Assembly (NCBI GenBank): GCA_934718785.1 | Contig: CAKVAF010000006.1 | Span: forward strand, 1-64,000 | DNA: 64,000 nt | Origin: an uncultured Campylobacter sp. | GTDB taxonomy: Bacteria; Campylobacterota; Campylobacteria; Campylobacterales; Campylobacteraceae | Direction: 5' to 3' | In this document: positions 18,053 to 29,450 of the stretch, piece by piece | How positions within the stretch are numbered: position 1 is the stretch's first letter | How the letters are laid out: each line of letters opens with the position of its first letter | Program-made: the position numbers and the translations under genes | The notes under the pieces: model-generated | Seen by the model: only the letters and a program-made list of their open reading frames with translations | Told to the model about the DNA's origin: nothing | The model's database searches: none

Positions 18053-18781
18053 ATGATGAAGATAGGAATTTGCGGGGCTAATGGGCGTATGGGACAAATG
18101 ATAGAGTTTTGTCTTAAAGAAGATGAGAGCGCAAGTGTCGGCTATAAAATGGATAAAAATGGCGATTTGAAAGCTTTGTTTGAAGAAAGTGACGCTATTA
18201 TTGATTTTTCAACGCCAAGTGCTTGTGTGGCCTTGCTTGAATTTGCAAGAACTTCGCCAAAGCCTTTGGTCATAGGCACAACAGGACTAGATAAAGAGAC
18301 AAAAGAGCTTATGAAGCTAGTGAGTAACACTTCGCCCCTGTTTTATGCGAGCAATATGTCTCTTGGCATAGCCGTTTTAAATCATCTTGCAAAAGAAGCG
18401 GCAAAAATGCTTGCTGGCTTTGATATAGAAATTTTAGAAATGCATCATCGCCATAAAAAAGACGCTCCAAGTGGCACGGCTTTAAGCTTGGCTGAGAGTG
18501 TGGCTGAGGCTAGAAATTTAAACTTAAATGAAGTTAGAGTAAGTGCTAGAAACGGACTCATTGGCGAGCGAAAAAAAGATGAAATCGGCGTGATGAGCTT
18601 AAGAGGAGGCGACATCGTGGGGCGGCACACGGTGGGCTTTTATGATGAGGGCGAGTTTTTAGAGCTAAATCACACAGCCACTTCGCGCGCTACCTTTGCA
18701 AAAGGCGCGATAAAGGTAGCAAAATGGCTTGTGAAACAAGAGGCTGGATATTATACGATGAATGATTTTTTAAAGGCTTAA
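18053..18781 (+). CDS. dapB: 4-hydroxy-tetrahydrodipicolinate reductase
   Basis: 242 residues. DapB performs the NAD(P)H reduction in diaminopimelate/lysine synthesis. The nucleotide-binding loop [10 protein letters not shown] is at the N-terminus, and the catalytic/substrate segment [15 protein letters not shown] is in the middle. Two adjacent ATGs (18053, 18056) follow AAAGGCAG; either could be used. A TACAAT box at 18023-18028 is a probable -10. purF starts two bases after its stop. Confidence 0.96.
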   Translation: MMKIGICGANGRMGQMIEFCLKEDESASVGYKMDKNGDLKALFEESDAIIDFSTPSACVALLEFARTSPKPLVIGTTGLDKETKELMKLVSNTSPLFYASNMSLGIAVLNHLAKEAAKMLAGFDIEILEMHHRHKKDAPSGTALSLAESVAEARNLNLNEVRVSARNGLIGERKKDEIGVMSLRGGDIVGRHTVGFYDEGEFLELNHTATSRATFAKGAIKVAKWLVKQEAGYYTMNDFLKA

Positions 18782-18782
18782 G

Positions 18783-20120
18783 ATGTGTGCTGTTGTGGGT
18801 GTGATTAATTCTAAAAGTGCTAGTCTTTTGGCTTATTACGCGCTTTTTGCTATGCAACACCGCGGCCAAGAAGCAAGCGGTATCAGCGTGAGTGATGGCT
18901 TGAATTTAAGCACTTTTAAGGGCAAAGGCGAGGTCAGCAAGGTTTTTAAAGAAAGTGATATAGAAAATATGAGCGGCGAGCTTGCTATCGGGCATAACCG
19001 CTACTCTACGGCTGGAAATGCGTCTTTAGCAGACTCTCAGCCCATTTCAGCCACCTGTATGCTGGGGCAAATCGCTCTAGCTCATAATGGAAATTTGGTC
19101 AATAAAAATGAAGTTAGAACGCGCCTTATCAATGAGGGCGCCATTTTTCGCTCAAATATGGACACAGAAAATGTCATTCATTTAATCGCTCGTTCTAAAA
19201 AAAGCAATTTAAAAGAGCGTTTCATCGAGGCTTTGAAAGACTGCGTTGGGGCGTATTGCTTTGTTTTAGCGAGCAAAGATAAGCTTTATGTGGTGCGAGA
19301 TCGATTTGGTGTGCGTCCTTTAAGTTTGGCAAGGCTAAAAGATGGCGGCTATATCGTGGCGAGTGAAACTTGTGCCTTTGATTTAATCGAAGCTAGCTTT
19401 ATACGCGATGTGCGTCCTGGCGAAATGCTTATTTTCACGCTGGGAAAAGATGAGTTTGAAAGTGTGCAGCTTTTTGCGCCAAGTCCTAGAATTTGTGCTT
19501 TTGAGTTTATTTATTTTGCGCGTCCTGATAGCATACTTGATGGAATTAGCGTTTATGAAGCTAGAAAGGCTATGGGTAGGGCTTTAGCAAAGAAATTTAA
19601 GCATAAAGCTGATTTTGTCGTGCCTGTGCCAGATAGTGGGGTTTCTGCTGCGATAGGCTTTGCAAAAGAAGCAAAAATGCCGCTTGAAATGGCTATTGTG
19701 AGAAATCATTATGTAGGCAGAACCTTCATCGAGCCCACGCAAGAACTTCGTAATCTCAAGGTAAAATTAAAGCTAAATCCTATGCACAAGGTGCTTGAAA
19801 ATAAAGATATAATAGTTATTGATGATAGTATAGTGCGTGGGACGACTTCTAAGAAAATCATCACTCTTTTAAGGCAAGCTGGAGCTAGAAAAATCCACTT
19901 TGCAGTGGCTTGCCCTGAGATAAAATTCCCTGATACTTACGGCATTGACACGCCCACTTTTGAAGAACTTATTAGCGCAAATAAAAGCAGAGAAGAAGTG
20001 CGCGAGTATATAGGCGCTGATACTTTGAGCTTTTTAAGCATAGACGAGCTGGTAAAAAGCATAGACGATAAGCGCGAATACTCGCTCATAAGCTTCAATG
20101 GGGATTATTTCATCCACTAA
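18783..20120 (+). CDS. purF: amidophosphoribosyltransferase
   Basis: 445 residues. PurF is the first enzyme of purine synthesis, making phosphoribosylamine from PRPP and glutamine. The nucleophile C2 follows the start Met (MCAVVGV). The glutaminase domain contains GHNRYSTAG and AHNGNL, and the PRPP loop VIDDSIVRGTTS marks the transferase domain. It is cotranscribed with dapB and followed by a terminator-like hairpin. Confidence 0.97.
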   Translation: MCAVVGVINSKSASLLAYYALFAMQHRGQEASGISVSDGLNLSTFKGKGEVSKVFKESDIENMSGELAIGHNRYSTAGNASLADSQPISATCMLGQIALAHNGNLVNKNEVRTRLINEGAIFRSNMDTENVIHLIARSKKSNLKERFIEALKDCVGAYCFVLASKDKLYVVRDRFGVRPLSLARLKDGGYIVASETCAFDLIEASFIRDVRPGEMLIFTLGKDEFESVQLFAPSPRICAFEFIYFARPDSILDGISVYEARKAMGRALAKKFKHKADFVVPVPDSGVSAAIGFAKEAKMPLEMAIVRNHYVGRTFIEPTQELRNLKVKLKLNPMHKVLENKDIIVIDDSIVRGTTSKKIITLLRQAGARKIHFAVACPEIKFPDTYGIDTPTFEELISANKSREEVREYIGADTLSFLSIDELVKSIDDKREYSLISFNGDYFIH

Positions 20121-20171
20121 ATATTTTTAAGCCAGATTAAAATTTCTATTATCCAAAAAGTAAATTTTTTG

Positions 20172-20203
20172 CGTTAGAATTTCAAGGTTTAGAAATTCTA
20201 ACG
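20172..20203 (+). terminator. hairpin after purF
   Basis: A perfect 12-bp stem CGTTAGAATTTC / GAAATTCTAACG with an 8-nt loop. Only short T-runs follow it, so it is a weak intrinsic terminator or a processing site. It marks the end of the dapB-purF unit. Confidence 0.6.
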
Positions 20204-20249
20204 AATTTATAAAACAGCGGCGCGAGTTTTGGAATTTAAATTAAAGTTG

Positions 20250-20365
20250 CGTCATTGCGAGAAGTCTTTTTTGTCGTTGCGAGCGAAGCAAAGCAATCCA
20301 TAGTTTAATGGTAAAAATAAAGAATGGATTGCCACGCCAAAACTGCGTTTTGTCTCGCAATGACG
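20250..20365. repeat. dispersed palindromic repeat, type A copy 2
   Basis: Outer arms CGTCATTGCGAG (20250) and CTCGCAATGACG (20354) and inner arms GCAATCCAT (20293) and ATGGATTGC (20324) are perfect inverted pairs, so the whole 116-base element can fold into a long hairpin. It lacks coding potential. The outer word GTCATTGCGAG...GCAATC resembles a palindromic intergenic motif I have met in several unrelated bacteria. Confidence 0.8.
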
Positions 20366-20383
20366 GCTAAATTTAAAGATTTA

Positions 20384-20477
20384 AGGCGCAGGATTTTGGA
20401 TGAGAAATGGGCGTTGTGTAGAAAAAAATCGAAGCGAAGCTACCTAAAGCGGTAGTGAGCGAGATTTTTTCAAACTC
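20384..20477. repeat. type C and type B repeat segments, copy 1
   Basis: 20384-20407 contains AGGATTTTGGATGAGAAATG, identical to the reverse complement of 58783-58802. 20409-20477 is homologous, in reverse complement, to 58644-58710: both have GAGTTTG, CGCTCACTACC and GGTAGCT-CGCTTC in order. CTACC/GGTAG arms make it palindromic. From 20121 to 20529 there is no gene, only the purF hairpin and these repeats. Confidence 0.75.
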
Positions 20478-20508
20478 GCTCATTTATCGCCAAAAGCCAA
20501 GCCTTTAG

Positions 20509-21693
<1,185 letters not shown>

Positions 21694-21696
21694 AAA

Positions 21697-23478
21697 ATGA
21701 ATTATAAAATCAAAAGGCTGGTTTTTTTTCTAAGCTTTGATATCGCTTTGTTTGCTCTTTCTATGTGGGTGGCTTTTTTGCTGCGTTTTAGTGGCGAAAT
21801 CCCGGCCGTATTTTATAGTGGGGCGATAAAAGCTGGTATCTTGCTCATCATCTTAAAGATAGCCTTGCTTTTTGTTTTTAAAATTTATAAAGTCGCTTGG
21901 CGCTTTTTTTCTTTAAATGAAGCGCGTAAAATCTTTTTTGCTCTGGCTTTGGCTGAGCTGATTTTTTTAGTCATTTTTTATTTTTTCAGTGATTTTTTCA
22001 ATCCTTTTCCGCGCAGCGTCATTGGCATTGATTTTGTCCTAAGTTATGTATTTATCGGCACGCTTCGCATATCAAAGCGTATGCTCATAGACTTTAAAAA
22101 GCACAAATTTGAAGAAGAGCTCAGCCCTTGTATCGTCGTGGGCGCCACTTCAAAGGCACTTCACTTGCTAAAAGGCGCAAAAGAAGGCTCACTAAGCCTA
22201 AATCCTGTGGGCGTGGTGGATGAAAGGCGCGAGCTTATCGGCACGTATTGTGATAAATTCAAGGTCGAGGGCAAAAATGCTCTTAAAAACTACACGCAAA
22301 AGGGCGTGAAAACGGCGATTATCGCGCTAAAACTTTCTCAAAACGAGCTTAAAAAGCTTTTTGATGAGCTTGTTGAGGCGGGATTTAGCGATATCAAGCT
22401 TTTTTCTTTTACGACAAATGAGGCTAGGGATATCAGCATTGAAGATTTGCTCGCTAGAAAGCCAAAGGATTTGGACGCTAAGGCGGTGAGCGAGTTTTTA
22501 GCAAATAAAGTCGTGCTTGTAACTGGAGCTGGTGGGAGCATAGGAAGCGAGCTTTGTAAGCAGTGCTTGAAATTTGGCGCAAAAGCTCTAATAATGCTTG
22601 ATCACAGCGAGTATAATTTATATAAAATCAACGAAGAATTAAAAGAGCATAAAGAAAAAATCATGCCGATTTTAGGCTCGATTTTAGATGAAGAGAATTT
22701 AAATGAAGTTTTAAGCGCGCAAAAAATTGATCTTATATTGCACGCTGCAGCTTATAAGCATGTGCCACTTTGCGAGATCAACGCGCATTCTGCGGTTTTA
22801 AACAATATCCTAGGCACAAAAATACTTTGTGATTTAGCGCGCAAAAACAGGGTGAAAAAATTCGTTCTTATAAGCACGGATAAAGCCGTACGCCCTACGA
22901 GCATAATGGGCTGTTCTAAGCGCGTGTGCGAGCTTTACGCGCTAGCACTTTCTAGTAAAGAATTTGAAGTTGCCGCTGTGCGCTTTGGAAATGTTTTAGG
23001 CTCAAGTGGCAGCGTGATTCCTAAATTTAAGGCTTTGATCGAAGCGAATTTGCCTTTAGAGCTTACTCATCCTGATATCGTGCGCTATTTTATGCTTATT
23101 AGCGAAGCCGTGCAGCTTGTTTTGCAAGCAGCAAGTTTAGCAAAGGGGGGCGAGCTTTTTGTTTTGGATATGGGCGAGCCTGTTAAAATCATGGATTTAG
23201 CGCAAAAAATGCTTGTTTTATCAAACAAAACGCATTTAGGGATCAAAATCACAGGGCTTAGAAAGGGCGAGAAGCTTTTTGAAGAGCTTTTAACCGATAA
23301 AAAGGACTTAAAAACCAAATATGAGAGCATTTTTGTCGCTCACAACGAGCTTTGTGATTTAGAGCTTTTAAACGCTCAAATTTCAAAGCTCATTTTGCTT
23401 GAAAATAATGATGAAATCGCTCTTTTACTCAAGCAAATCGTGCCTGAGTTCAAGCATAACAAAGAAGGAGTTTTGTAA
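21697..23478 (+). CDS. pglF: UDP-GlcNAc 4,6-dehydratase (PglF)
   Basis: 593 residues. The N-terminal part has four hydrophobic segments (about 8-30, 45-65, 80-98, 108-125) that anchor it to the inner membrane. A nucleotide-binding region follows, then the short-chain dehydrogenase domain. That domain has TGAGGSIGS at 276-284 and the membrane-dehydratase active-site pattern STDK (393-396) with M404 and K408 in place of the Tyr-x3-Lys pair. It starts di-N-acetylbacillosamine synthesis. pglG follows directly. Confidence 0.96.
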   Translation: MNYKIKRLVFFLSFDIALFALSMWVAFLLRFSGEIPAVFYSGAIKAGILLIILKIALLFVFKIYKVAWRFFSLNEARKIFFALALAELIFLVIFYFFSDFFNPFPRSVIGIDFVLSYVFIGTLRISKRMLIDFKKHKFEEELSPCIVVGATSKALHLLKGAKEGSLSLNPVGVVDERRELIGTYCDKFKVEGKNALKNYTQKGVKTAIIALKLSQNELKKLFDELVEAGFSDIKLFSFTTNEARDISIEDLLARKPKDLDAKAVSEFLANKVVLVTGAGGSIGSELCKQCLKFGAKALIMLDHSEYNLYKINEELKEHKEKIMPILGSILDEENLNEVLSAQKIDLILHAAAYKHVPLCEINAHSAVLNNILGTKILCDLARKNRVKKFVLISTDKAVRPTSIMGCSKRVCELYALALSSKEFEVAAVRFGNVLGSSGSVIPKFKALIEANLPLELTHPDIVRYFMLISEAVQLVLQAASLAKGGELFVLDMGEPVKIMDLAQKMLVLSNKTHLGIKITGLRKGEKLFEELLTDKKDLKTKYESIFVAHNELCDLELLNAQISKLILLENNDEIALLLKQIVPEFKHNKEGVL

Positions 23479-24378
23479 ATGTTTATCAAGGATATGCAAA
23501 AATTTGAAGACAACCGCTATAAAATAAGAGCTTATATGAGCTATATTTTAACGCGTAATTTGCCAAATAAATATCCTAAAATCGAGTTTTCAAGCGTGCA
23601 AAATGCGCTGGATAAACTAGCCCATGAAGTGCAAAATTTTGAAGCTTTATACGTGCTTGATGAAAGTGGGCGTCAAATTGAAAACAATGTGAGTTTAAAA
23701 GATGAATTTAGAGTAGGCAAAGGAGAAGATAGAAGCTCGCGAGCGTATTTTTATAGAGCTGTGAAACTGCATCGCTGTGTTTTAAGCGATCCTTACCCAT
23801 CAAGCCTTGAAAACGAGCTTTGTGTAACAGCTTCTATGCCTATATATGATGATAAAAACCACCTTAAATTCGTCGTTTGCATAGATATCAAGCTTGAGGA
23901 TATCTTGCGCGTCATTGAAGTGAGCGACTTTGAAAGGGGCTTTGCGAAATTTAGCAAATTTGTTTATTTTGCTTTTGCGAGCGTGCTTTTTGTCATCACT
24001 TGCTTTTTGCTTTTCCTTGGAATTTCAAGCCTTGTGCATCAAAAGGGCGTGGATATTCAAAGAATGTTTGAAAGCACTATTGCGATAACTTTAGCCTTAG
24101 CGATTTTTGATCTAGCCAAAACGATCATTGATGCTGAAGTTTTGGGCCGGTCTAAAAAAGAGCGAAACGGCGTGCAAATTACTATGGTGCGCTTTCTTGG
24201 CTCTATCATCATCGCTTTAGCTATAGAAGCTTTAATGCTGGTGTTTAAACTCGTAACAGGCAGCGATTTATCGAATATGACTTATGCTTTTTATATCATC
24301 GTTGGCGTAGGCTTGCTTCTCATCGGCCTTAGTGTGTATTTATTTGCTGTTCGCCGCTACAAAGGAGATGAAGTTTAA
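23479..24378 (+). CDS. pglG: PglG-like membrane protein with a PDC-type sensor domain
   Basis: 299 residues. The first 150 have the PDC/Cache-like pattern (FEALYVLDESGRQIE, SSRAYFYRAVKLHRCVLSDPYPS, VCIDIKLEDIL). They are followed by about four membrane segments (near 160-180, 198-215, 240-260, 275-293). The length and position after pglF match C. jejuni PglG, whose role is unknown and which is not required for glycan assembly as far as I know. It starts immediately after the pglF stop and converges on mreC. Confidence 0.88.
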   Translation: MFIKDMQKFEDNRYKIRAYMSYILTRNLPNKYPKIEFSSVQNALDKLAHEVQNFEALYVLDESGRQIENNVSLKDEFRVGKGEDRSSRAYFYRAVKLHRCVLSDPYPSSLENELCVTASMPIYDDKNHLKFVVCIDIKLEDILRVIEVSDFERGFAKFSKFVYFAFASVLFVITCFLLFLGISSLVHQKGVDIQRMFESTIAITLALAIFDLAKTIIDAEVLGRSKKERNGVQITMVRFLGSIIIALAIEALMLVFKLVTGSDLSNMTYAFYIIVGVGLLLIGLSVYLFAVRRYKGDEV

Positions 24379-24426
24379 GGCTTGAGTTTTTGTTTTAAAA
24401 TTTAAACCCTTGCTCATAGTCTAATT

Positions 24427-25176
24427 TTAAAAGCTCTGCACGATATATAAAAAAGCAGGGGTATTGACTTTGGCAAAGGCTTCAAGCTCGACGCTTTGAT
24501 ATATATCATATTCTTTAATATCAATGACCTTGCCCACAGGCACGCCAGCAAAAAATATCTCATCAAGCCCACTTGTAAAGACCTCATCGCCAATATTCAC
24601 CTTTTGCCATTTAGGGATAAATTTGACGATTATTTTACCACTTTCTCCTTGCAAAATTCCCGGAATTCTATCTTTGCCAATATAAACTGAAAAAATACAG
24701 TTTTCATCTCCTTGTAAAAGCGCCATCGCCCTACCTTCTTTATTGACGACAATGCCCGCGCTAAAACCTTGATAGATGAGTCCTTTATTTTTATTTTGAT
24801 TAAAATTATTGACACTGAGCCAAATGCGATTATAATTGCCTGTTTGCACATAAGAAAGCGCTCTAGCAAGCTGGACTTTGGGTAGATATTGAGTGGAGTT
24901 TTTATCTTCTAAAAGTAAATTAAGCTCATTTGCAAATGTGGCGACTAAGGAGTTGGCTTCTTCTAAATTTTTATTTCTTTCTTGTAAGTTTTCAATTTGC
25001 GCGGCTTGATTAAAATGCTGATTGAAGCTTGCGATGAGATAATCACGCACCGAGTAGTAAAGCTTAATCACATTATCATTGACAACAAGGGCATTTGCCT
25101 TAATCGCCGAACCATAATAAAATGCGATAAACACTAAAAAGGCTAGGATTAAGACATTGCGAATTTTACTCTTCAT
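24427..25176 (-). CDS. mreC: rod shape-determining protein MreC
   Basis: 249 residues. One N-terminal membrane anchor (about 7-25), a coiled-coil (about 60-85, [17 protein letters not shown]) and a beta-rich periplasmic domain containing [20 protein letters not shown]. MreC links cytoplasmic MreB to the wall-synthesis machinery. It overlaps mreB by 11 bases and is the last gene of the fabZ-lpxA-clpX-mreB-mreC unit. Confidence 0.95.
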   Translation of the reverse strand: MKSKIRNVLILAFLVFIAFYYGSAIKANALVVNDNVIKLYYSVRDYLIASFNQHFNQAAQIENLQERNKNLEEANSLVATFANELNLLLEDKNSTQYLPKVQLARALSYVQTGNYNRIWLSVNNFNQNKNKGLIYQGFSAGIVVNKEGRAMALLQGDENCIFSVYIGKDRIPGILQGESGKIIVKFIPKWQKVNIGDEVFTSGLDEIFFAGVPVGKVIDIKEYDIYQSVELEAFAKVNTPAFLYIVQSF

Positions 25177-26206
25177 TTGTGAGTTGTTTTAAAAGTGCGA
25201 TTTCTTCAAGGATTTTTCCCGTGCCTCTAGCCACTGCTAAAAGTGGCTCATCGGCAACATATACAGGTAGGCGCACAGTTTCTGAAAGATACTTATCAAG
25301 TCCGCGTATTAACGCCCCACCGCCTGTTAAAACGACGCCATTTTCAACGATATCACTAGCTAAATCAGGTGGCATCATTTCAAGTATAATCTTAAACGCG
25401 TCAGCAATTTCTTTTAAATTCTCTCGCATAGCTTCGCGCACATCCTCGCTTGAAAGCTCTATACGAGAAAGTAGTCCGCTGACTTGATCGCGTCCTTTGA
25501 CGACCATTGAAAGCTCTTTAGCAAGCGGAAAGGCTGAGCCTATAGCGATTTTCACTTCTTCGCCGGTGCGCTCGCCAATGACGAGATTATATTTTTCTTT
25601 GACATAATTGACTATGCTCATATCCAGTTTATCGCCTGCAGTGCGAATGCTTTTTGAAATGACTAGCCCACCTAGTGAAGTCACGCCAATTTCTGTCGTT
25701 CCCCCGCCAATATCCACAACCAAATTTCCCTTAGGCTCTTGTATAGGAAGCCCAGCTCCAATCGCAGCCGCCATAGGCTCTTCGACTAAGAAAACTTCAC
25801 GAGCTCCAGCGCTAAGCGCGCTTTCTCTTACTGCTTTTCTTTCAACTTGAGTCAGACCATAAGGCACTGAGATGATGATTCTAGGGCGTAAGAAATTTTT
25901 CCTGCGGTGCGTTTTTTCAATGAAATATCTTATCATCTTTTCAGTCATATCAAAATCTGCTATCACGCCATCTTTCATCGGGCGAATAGCTTCAATGTTT
26001 GCTGGAGTTTTTCCCACCATTTCTTTAGCTTCTTTGCCTACAGCTAGAATTTTAGCTTTGCCACCGTATCGTTCGCGCTCGACTGCGACAACTGAGGGCT
26101 CATTAATGACGATGCCCTTATCTTTTACAAGCACGAGCGTATTTGCTGTGCCTAAGTCTATGCCCATATCGCTTGAAAAAAAGCCTATAATTTGATCAAG
26201 TATCAT
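25166..26206 (-). CDS. mreB: cell shape-determining protein MreB
   Basis: 346 residues, the standard length of this actin-like protein. [12 protein letters not shown] is the first phosphate motif, [12 protein letters not shown] the second, and [15 protein letters not shown] the adenosine motif. It forms membrane filaments that direct elongation. It starts at the clpX stop with a one-base overlap. Confidence 0.98.
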   Translation of the reverse strand: MILDQIIGFFSSDMGIDLGTANTLVLVKDKGIVINEPSVVAVERERYGGKAKILAVGKEAKEMVGKTPANIEAIRPMKDGVIADFDMTEKMIRYFIEKTHRRKNFLRPRIIISVPYGLTQVERKAVRESALSAGAREVFLVEEPMAAAIGAGLPIQEPKGNLVVDIGGGTTEIGVTSLGGLVISKSIRTAGDKLDMSIVNYVKEKYNLVIGERTGEEVKIAIGSAFPLAKELSMVVKGRDQVSGLLSRIELSSEDVREAMRENLKEIADAFKIILEMMPPDLASDIVENGVVLTGGGALIRGLDKYLSETVRLPVYVADEPLLAVARGTGKILEEIALLKQLTNEE

Positions 26207-27438
26207 TAACCCACCTTTTTAGTTTTGATAAATAAAGGCTTTGCGCCCTCTTCAATCACTTCTTTATTGATAATTATATCATAATTTTTATACTCAGGAA
26301 GCTCAAACATCAAATCTATCATCACTTCTTCGATAATGCTTCTAAGCCCTCTAGCCCCTGTTTTGCGCTTGAGCGCTAAAGCTGCGATCGCTTTTAGCGC
26401 GTCTTCTTCAAATTTGAGTTTGACGCCATCAATAGCAAAAAGCTTTTGATATTGCTTGATAATGGCATTTTTAGGCTCTGTTAAAATGCGCACCATATCT
26501 TCTTGGCTTAATTCATTTAAACTGGCTATCACATGCAAGCGCCCTATAAGCTCAGGAATAAGTCCAAAATGCACCAAATCATCAGGCTCTATTTTTTCTA
26601 AAAGCTTTTCTTTATCCTTTTTATTTCCTTCTTCAAAAAAGCCCACGACCTTATCTCCTGCTTTGCGTTTAAGGATAGTCTCAAGCCCGTCAAATGCGCC
26701 CCCGCAGACAAAAAGTATATTTGAGGTATCAATTTGAATGAAATCTTGATTAGGGTGCTTGCGGCCCCCTTTTGGCGGGATATTGACCAAGCTTCCCTCG
26801 ATGATTTTTAGCAAAGCTTGCTGCACACCCTCGCCGCTGACATCGCGCGTTATGGAGCGGTTTTCACTCATTCTAGCGATTTTATCAATCTCATCGATGA
26901 AAACAATGCCCATTTGCGCCTTTTCTACATCTCCATTTGCAGCTTGCAAAAGCCTTGTGAGTATATTTTCGACATCTTCTCCCACATAGCCAGCTTCTGT
27001 TAAAGAAGTCGCATCACAAATGGCAATAGGCACTTCTAAAAAACGCGCCAAAGTTTGAGCTAGCAAAGTCTTGCCGCTGCCTGTTGGACCCACAAGCAAG
27101 ATATTTGATTTAAAAAGCTCGGTATCATCATTGTTAAAATCAGCCTTAAAAAGCCTTTTGTAGTGATTATAAACGCCCACGCTAAAGATCTTTTTTGCTC
27201 TATCTTGGCCGATGACATATTTATCCAGCTGAGCCTTTAGCTCTTTGGGTGTGATGTCCTTAAAATTTGGCTTTTGCTGTTTTTCTTCATTTAAAGAAAA
27301 TTGATTTTCTTCGCCAAAAATAATCTTATAAGCACCCTCAACACAGTACTCACAAATAAAAGCATCGCTTTTTTCATTTGTTAGCACCCTGCGTGTAGGA
27401 GCTTCAAGCCCTGCACAAAAACTGCATTTTTTACTCAT
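26206..27438 (-). CDS. clpX: ATP-dependent Clp protease ATP-binding subunit ClpX
   Basis: 410 residues from ATG 27438 ([10 protein letters not shown]). A longer reading to 27492 runs into lpxA and is not supported. The N-terminal zinc-binding domain has C5/C8 and a later CEYC. The AAA+ unfoldase contains [17 protein letters not shown], the pore loop GYVGEDVE, and the ClpP-contact region. The start overlaps the lpxA stop as ATGA. Confidence 0.98.
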   Translation of the reverse strand: MSKKCSFCAGLEAPTRRVLTNEKSDAFICEYCVEGAYKIIFGEENQFSLNEEKQQKPNFKDITPKELKAQLDKYVIGQDRAKKIFSVGVYNHYKRLFKADFNNDDTELFKSNILLVGPTGSGKTLLAQTLARFLEVPIAICDATSLTEAGYVGEDVENILTRLLQAANGDVEKAQMGIVFIDEIDKIARMSENRSITRDVSGEGVQQALLKIIEGSLVNIPPKGGRKHPNQDFIQIDTSNILFVCGGAFDGLETILKRKAGDKVVGFFEEGNKKDKEKLLEKIEPDDLVHFGLIPELIGRLHVIASLNELSQEDMVRILTEPKNAIIKQYQKLFAIDGVKLKFEEDALKAIAALALKRKTGARGLRSIIEEVMIDLMFELPEYKNYDIIINKEVIEEGAKPLFIKTKKVG

Positions 27439-28220
27439 TCTTTGCCCCTGTAAATAGGAATTCCCCTTTTTGTATTTAAGATAAATTCGCACATTTTTTT
27501 TATATGTTTGTTCTCATTTTCTTTAAGTAAATGGCTCGCATTTTCTTTCAAATCCCCACTTTTAAACAAGAATTTATAGGCTTTATTGATCGTTTCGACC
27601 TCTTCTTTATCAAAACGTCTGCGAATGCCTACTAAATTTAAGCTTCGAATACTCGCACGGTTTCCCTCAGCCAAGCAAAAAGGCACTATATCTTGAGAAA
27701 GAGCCGAAGCTCCCGCTATCATCGCACTTTCACCCACTTTGACAAATTGATGAATAGGCGTCAGTCCGCCCACGACGACATAGTCTGCTAACTCCACATG
27801 CCCTGCTAAAGTGGCGTTATTTGCTAAAATGATATTGTTTCCAAGCAAACAGTCATGCGCGATATGACAATACGCCATAATAAAGGCATTATCGCCAATT
27901 TTTGTAAAGCCATCGCCCTTTGCTGTGCCCGAATTAATCGTGGCAAATTCTCTTATCACAGCGTTTTTACCGATAATCACGCCTGTTTTTTGCTCATCTT
28001 TGTAAGAAATATCTTGTGGGATATCGCCCACGATAGCATAAGAAAACACGCGGCTAAAATCGCCCAGGCTGGTATTTGCCAAAATTCTAGCACCTTGTTT
28101 TATGGTGCAAGCATTGCCAATATGAGCTTCTTTGCTGATATAAGCATAGGCTTCAATAACACAGTCATCGCCTATAATAGCACCATCTTCAATCACTGCA
28201 CTTGGATGAATATTTTTCAT
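27435..28220 (-). CDS. lpxA: UDP-N-acetylglucosamine acyltransferase
   Basis: 261 residues. LpxA performs the first step of lipid A synthesis. The N-terminal two thirds are a left-handed beta-helix of hexapeptide repeats ([20 protein letters not shown] and onward) with catalytic-region [10 protein letters not shown]. The C-terminal helices are also present. It lies between fabZ, which shares the acyl-ACP substrate pool, and clpX. Confidence 0.97.
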   Translation of the reverse strand: MKNIHPSAVIEDGAIIGDDCVIEAYAYISKEAHIGNACTIKQGARILANTSLGDFSRVFSYAIVGDIPQDISYKDEQKTGVIIGKNAVIREFATINSGTAKGDGFTKIGDNAFIMAYCHIAHDCLLGNNIILANNATLAGHVELADYVVVGGLTPIHQFVKVGESAMIAGASALSQDIVPFCLAEGNRASIRSLNLVGIRRRFDKEEVETINKAYKFLFKSGDLKENASHLLKENENKHIKKMCEFILNTKRGIPIYRGKE

Positions 28221-28265
28221 TTTTTAACTTTATTTATACAAATTTTATACATTTTTACAAAGCTT

Positions 28266-28706
28266 TTATCTATCTACAATCATCGCTTTAAGCTCGGCTT
28301 CAGCCACCAAAGCACTATCTACAAAGGCTTTTCCCTCAAAAATCCAAAGTGCACCACGGTTTTTAAGCACGCGCATTTCATACTCAAGCTTATCTCCTAC
28401 GCGCACGGGATTTCTAAACTTAGCCTTATCAATACCTGTAAAATAAACAACTTTTTCTTTAGGATCGACTTTATCTTCTATACTTTCAAAGGCTAGCACG
28501 CCTCCTGTTTGAGCCATACCCTCTAAGATTAAAACACCCGGATAAATAGGATGATTTGGAAAATGTCCCATAAAAACAGCATCGCTTATAGAAATGTTTT
28601 TAAAACCACGCACAACAACGCCTTTTTCAAGCTCTGTAATTCTATCGACAAGTAAAAAAGGATAGCGATGTGGCAGAATTTGTTGAATTTGCATAATATC
28701 AAACAT
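28266..28706 (-). CDS. fabZ: 3-hydroxyacyl-ACP dehydratase FabZ
   Basis: 146 residues from ATG 28706, chosen because GGGAG lies at the right distance; the reading to 28733 adds nine atypical residues. The hot-dog fold signature [13 protein letters not shown] and the catalytic [20 protein letters not shown] region (His and Glu) are intact. It is the first gene of the minus-strand envelope unit. Confidence 0.97.
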   Translation of the reverse strand: MFDIMQIQQILPHRYPFLLVDRITELEKGVVVRGFKNISISDAVFMGHFPNHPIYPGVLILEGMAQTGGVLAFESIEDKVDPKEKVVYFTGIDKAKFRNPVRVGDKLEYEMRVLKNRGALWIFEGKAFVDSALVAEAELKAMIVDR

Positions 28707-28892
28707 AAATGAAGCTCCCTGAAAAAATGACATTTTAGCAAAAAATCTTTAAGCTAGAGTTAATTTTAAGACAAATATAGAGAATTTATGCATAAAAATC
28801 TTTAAAAAGCAAAAAATTCTTAAAAAATTTTTTTAATGCTAGATTTAATTTATTTTGTTATCATTAAATTTTAATTTATCAAGGAAATTACG

Positions 28893-29450
28893 ATGAAAAA
28901 CACCGAATTTAAAGAAAAAAATCCAAAAAAAACCTTTTGGCCTTATGGCATTTTACTCTCGCTCTTTGCTATCGTGCTAGCGTGCGTGGCGACCATTGTT
29001 TTTGCGAGCAATTATCCTGTTTATGAGGATGAGTATTTTTTTGAAAAATATCAAAATGTCAAAGATGATTTTAAAAGTATAGAGGATGCGCAAAAGAAAT
29101 TTGATGAAAATTTTGCTTTAAGCCTAAATTTAAATGAGGCCAAAGATAAGAAAAATAGAGCTTTTTACATCCTTGATGAAAATATCATGCAAATTTCTTT
29201 TACTTTAAAGCAAAAGGCGCAAAATGTGGACTTTAAGGATCTAAACGCCACTTTACTTTTAACGCGCCCACACACCAGTGCGCAAAATCAAGAGCTTGAA
29301 ATCACGCAAGCTAAGAGCGATTTGCCAGATGAAATGCTTTTAAACGCTGCTTTACCCGCGCTTGAAAAAGGGCGTTGGCAGCTTAAGCTTAAAATCGCTC
29401 AAAATGCGGATAGTATAGGATTTTTTACTTTTAATATGAGCGTTCAATGA
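28893..29450 (+). CDS. CcoH/FixH-like membrane protein
   Basis: 185 residues: a basic N-tail, one membrane segment (about 18-41) and a periplasmic domain whose end (LEKGRWQLKLKI) is typical of FixH/CcoH proteins that help assemble cbb3 cytochrome oxidase. No cco structural gene is in the window. It overlaps addB by four bases. The assignment rests on overall pattern. Confidence 0.7.
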   Translation: MKNTEFKEKNPKKTFWPYGILLSLFAIVLACVATIVFASNYPVYEDEYFFEKYQNVKDDFKSIEDAQKKFDENFALSLNLNEAKDKKNRAFYILDENIMQISFTLKQKAQNVDFKDLNATLLLTRPHTSAQNQELEITQAKSDLPDEMLLNAALPALEKGRWQLKLKIAQNADSIGFFTFNMSVQ

